DNA from: Pseudomonadota bacterium
Lineage (GTDB): Bacteria > Desulfobacterota > Desulfovibrionia > Desulfovibrionales > Desulfovibrionaceae
Assembly: GCA_023453335.1 (NCBI GenBank)
Contig: JAEXTU010000242.1
Location: 1 to 5,459 of the forward strand
DNA length: 5,459 nucleotides
Reading direction: 5' to 3'
Of the stretch, positions 5,299 through 5,459 are shown one piece after another. The position numbers and the translations under genes are program-made. Numbering within the stretch: the first letter of the stretch is position 1; every line of letters begins with the position of its first letter. The notes under the pieces were generated by a model, which was not told where the DNA came from, searched no databases, and worked only from the letters and a program-made list of their open reading frames with translations.

Positions 5299-5459
5299 TT
5301 ACGCGCTCTGTCCCGATGCGGGACGTTGCAGAAAGGAAGTTTCTGCGTTGGGCTTGGCCACAAAGAAGTCCGGGTGGATTTCCATGCCCAGGTCGAGGGT
5401 GGCGCGGGTGGAGGTGGGGCCGATCTGGCCGGGGCGGAAGGTCCCGGTCACCCGGCCAT
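5299..5459 (-). CDS. C-terminal fragment of an unidentified protein
   Basis: These are the last 52 codons of a gene that begins beyond the right edge; the TAA stop is at 5299-5301. Of the three minus-strand frames, one meets a stop at once, and this one gives the most protein-like reading. About the first 36 codons use mostly G or C in third position, as the rest of the window does. The peptide contains GRVTGTFRPGQIGPTSTRAT and LDLGMEIHPDFFV, then a polar tail ending in SGQSA. The tail (about the last 16 codons) shows relaxed codon use. The pattern G-x-F-R-x-x-G-x-x-P, followed about 20 residues later by P-D-F-F, faintly recalls the end of CpaF/TadA-type secretion ATPases, but this is a guess and I do not name the gene. 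It lies on the same strand as the operon, 133 nt upstream of it. Confidence 0.6.
   Translation of the reverse strand, partial: GRVTGTFRPGQIGPTSTRATLDLGMEIHPDFFVAKPNAETSFLQRPASGQSA
5310..5324. other. Small perfect hairpin near the end of the upstream gene
   Basis: GTCCCG and CGGGAC form a 6-bp perfect stem with a 3-nt loop. It sits just inside the end of the partial coding region, 9 nt before its stop codon on the minus strand. No U-tract follows, so it is not a convincing intrinsic terminator. It might contribute to attenuation or 3'-end protection. Confidence 0.3.

Noticed and set aside
5310..5324. Hairpin as an intrinsic terminator of the upstream gene
   Set aside because: It lies before the stop codon of that gene and no run of T follows on the minus strand.
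1..5459. CRISPR array, insertion sequence, prophage, tRNA or rRNA
   Set aside because: No regularly spaced repeats, transposase or integrase motifs, terminal inverted repeats, or structured RNA cores were seen. The non-coding gaps are all under 140 nt.

Overview
The window is very GC-rich, and its genes strongly prefer G or C at third codon positions. The gene set suggests a sulfate-reducing delta-proteobacterium (Desulfovibrio-like Desulfobacterota): a folate-dependent TrmFO tRNA methyltransferase, a Cys-rich DUF3795 protein, a chemoreceptor with a helical-bimodular type sensor carrying RRQEKNF motifs, and a PAS/HD-GYP protein. The taxonomic call is inferred from gene style, not from a marker gene.

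Layout from left to right. (1) Positions 1-779, minus strand: a DUF3795 gene followed after 27 nt by the 5' end of trmFO, which runs off the left edge; these are probably one transcript. (2) Positions 855-1814, plus strand: a single OppD/DppD-type peptide-importer ATPase. It is divergent from the DUF3795 gene and convergent with the chemoreceptor, so it stands alone with no permease, binding-protein or OppF partner next to it. (3) Positions 1815-1890: a convergent intergenic stretch with a strong terminator hairpin and a second, weaker stem. (4) Positions 1891-5165, minus strand: a two-gene operon. A soluble PAS-PAS-HD-GYP protein comes first, and its last 10 nt overlap the start of a membrane chemoreceptor. 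(5) Positions 5166-5298: a comparatively AT-rich leader, probably holding the operon promoter, with a short direct repeat one helical turn apart. (6) Positions 5299-5459, minus strand: the last 52 codons of an unidentified gene whose start lies beyond the right edge.

The operon joins two motility-related signalling outputs: probable c-di-GMP hydrolysis by the HD-GYP protein and control of the CheA/CheW pathway by the receptor. The overlap suggests coupled translation and perhaps a fixed stoichiometry. No RNA gene, CRISPR array, insertion sequence, prophage or defence module was seen. No wholly new system is evident. The more interesting points are the orphan importer ATPase, the HD-GYP/chemoreceptor coupling, and the internally duplicated ligand-binding domain of the receptor.
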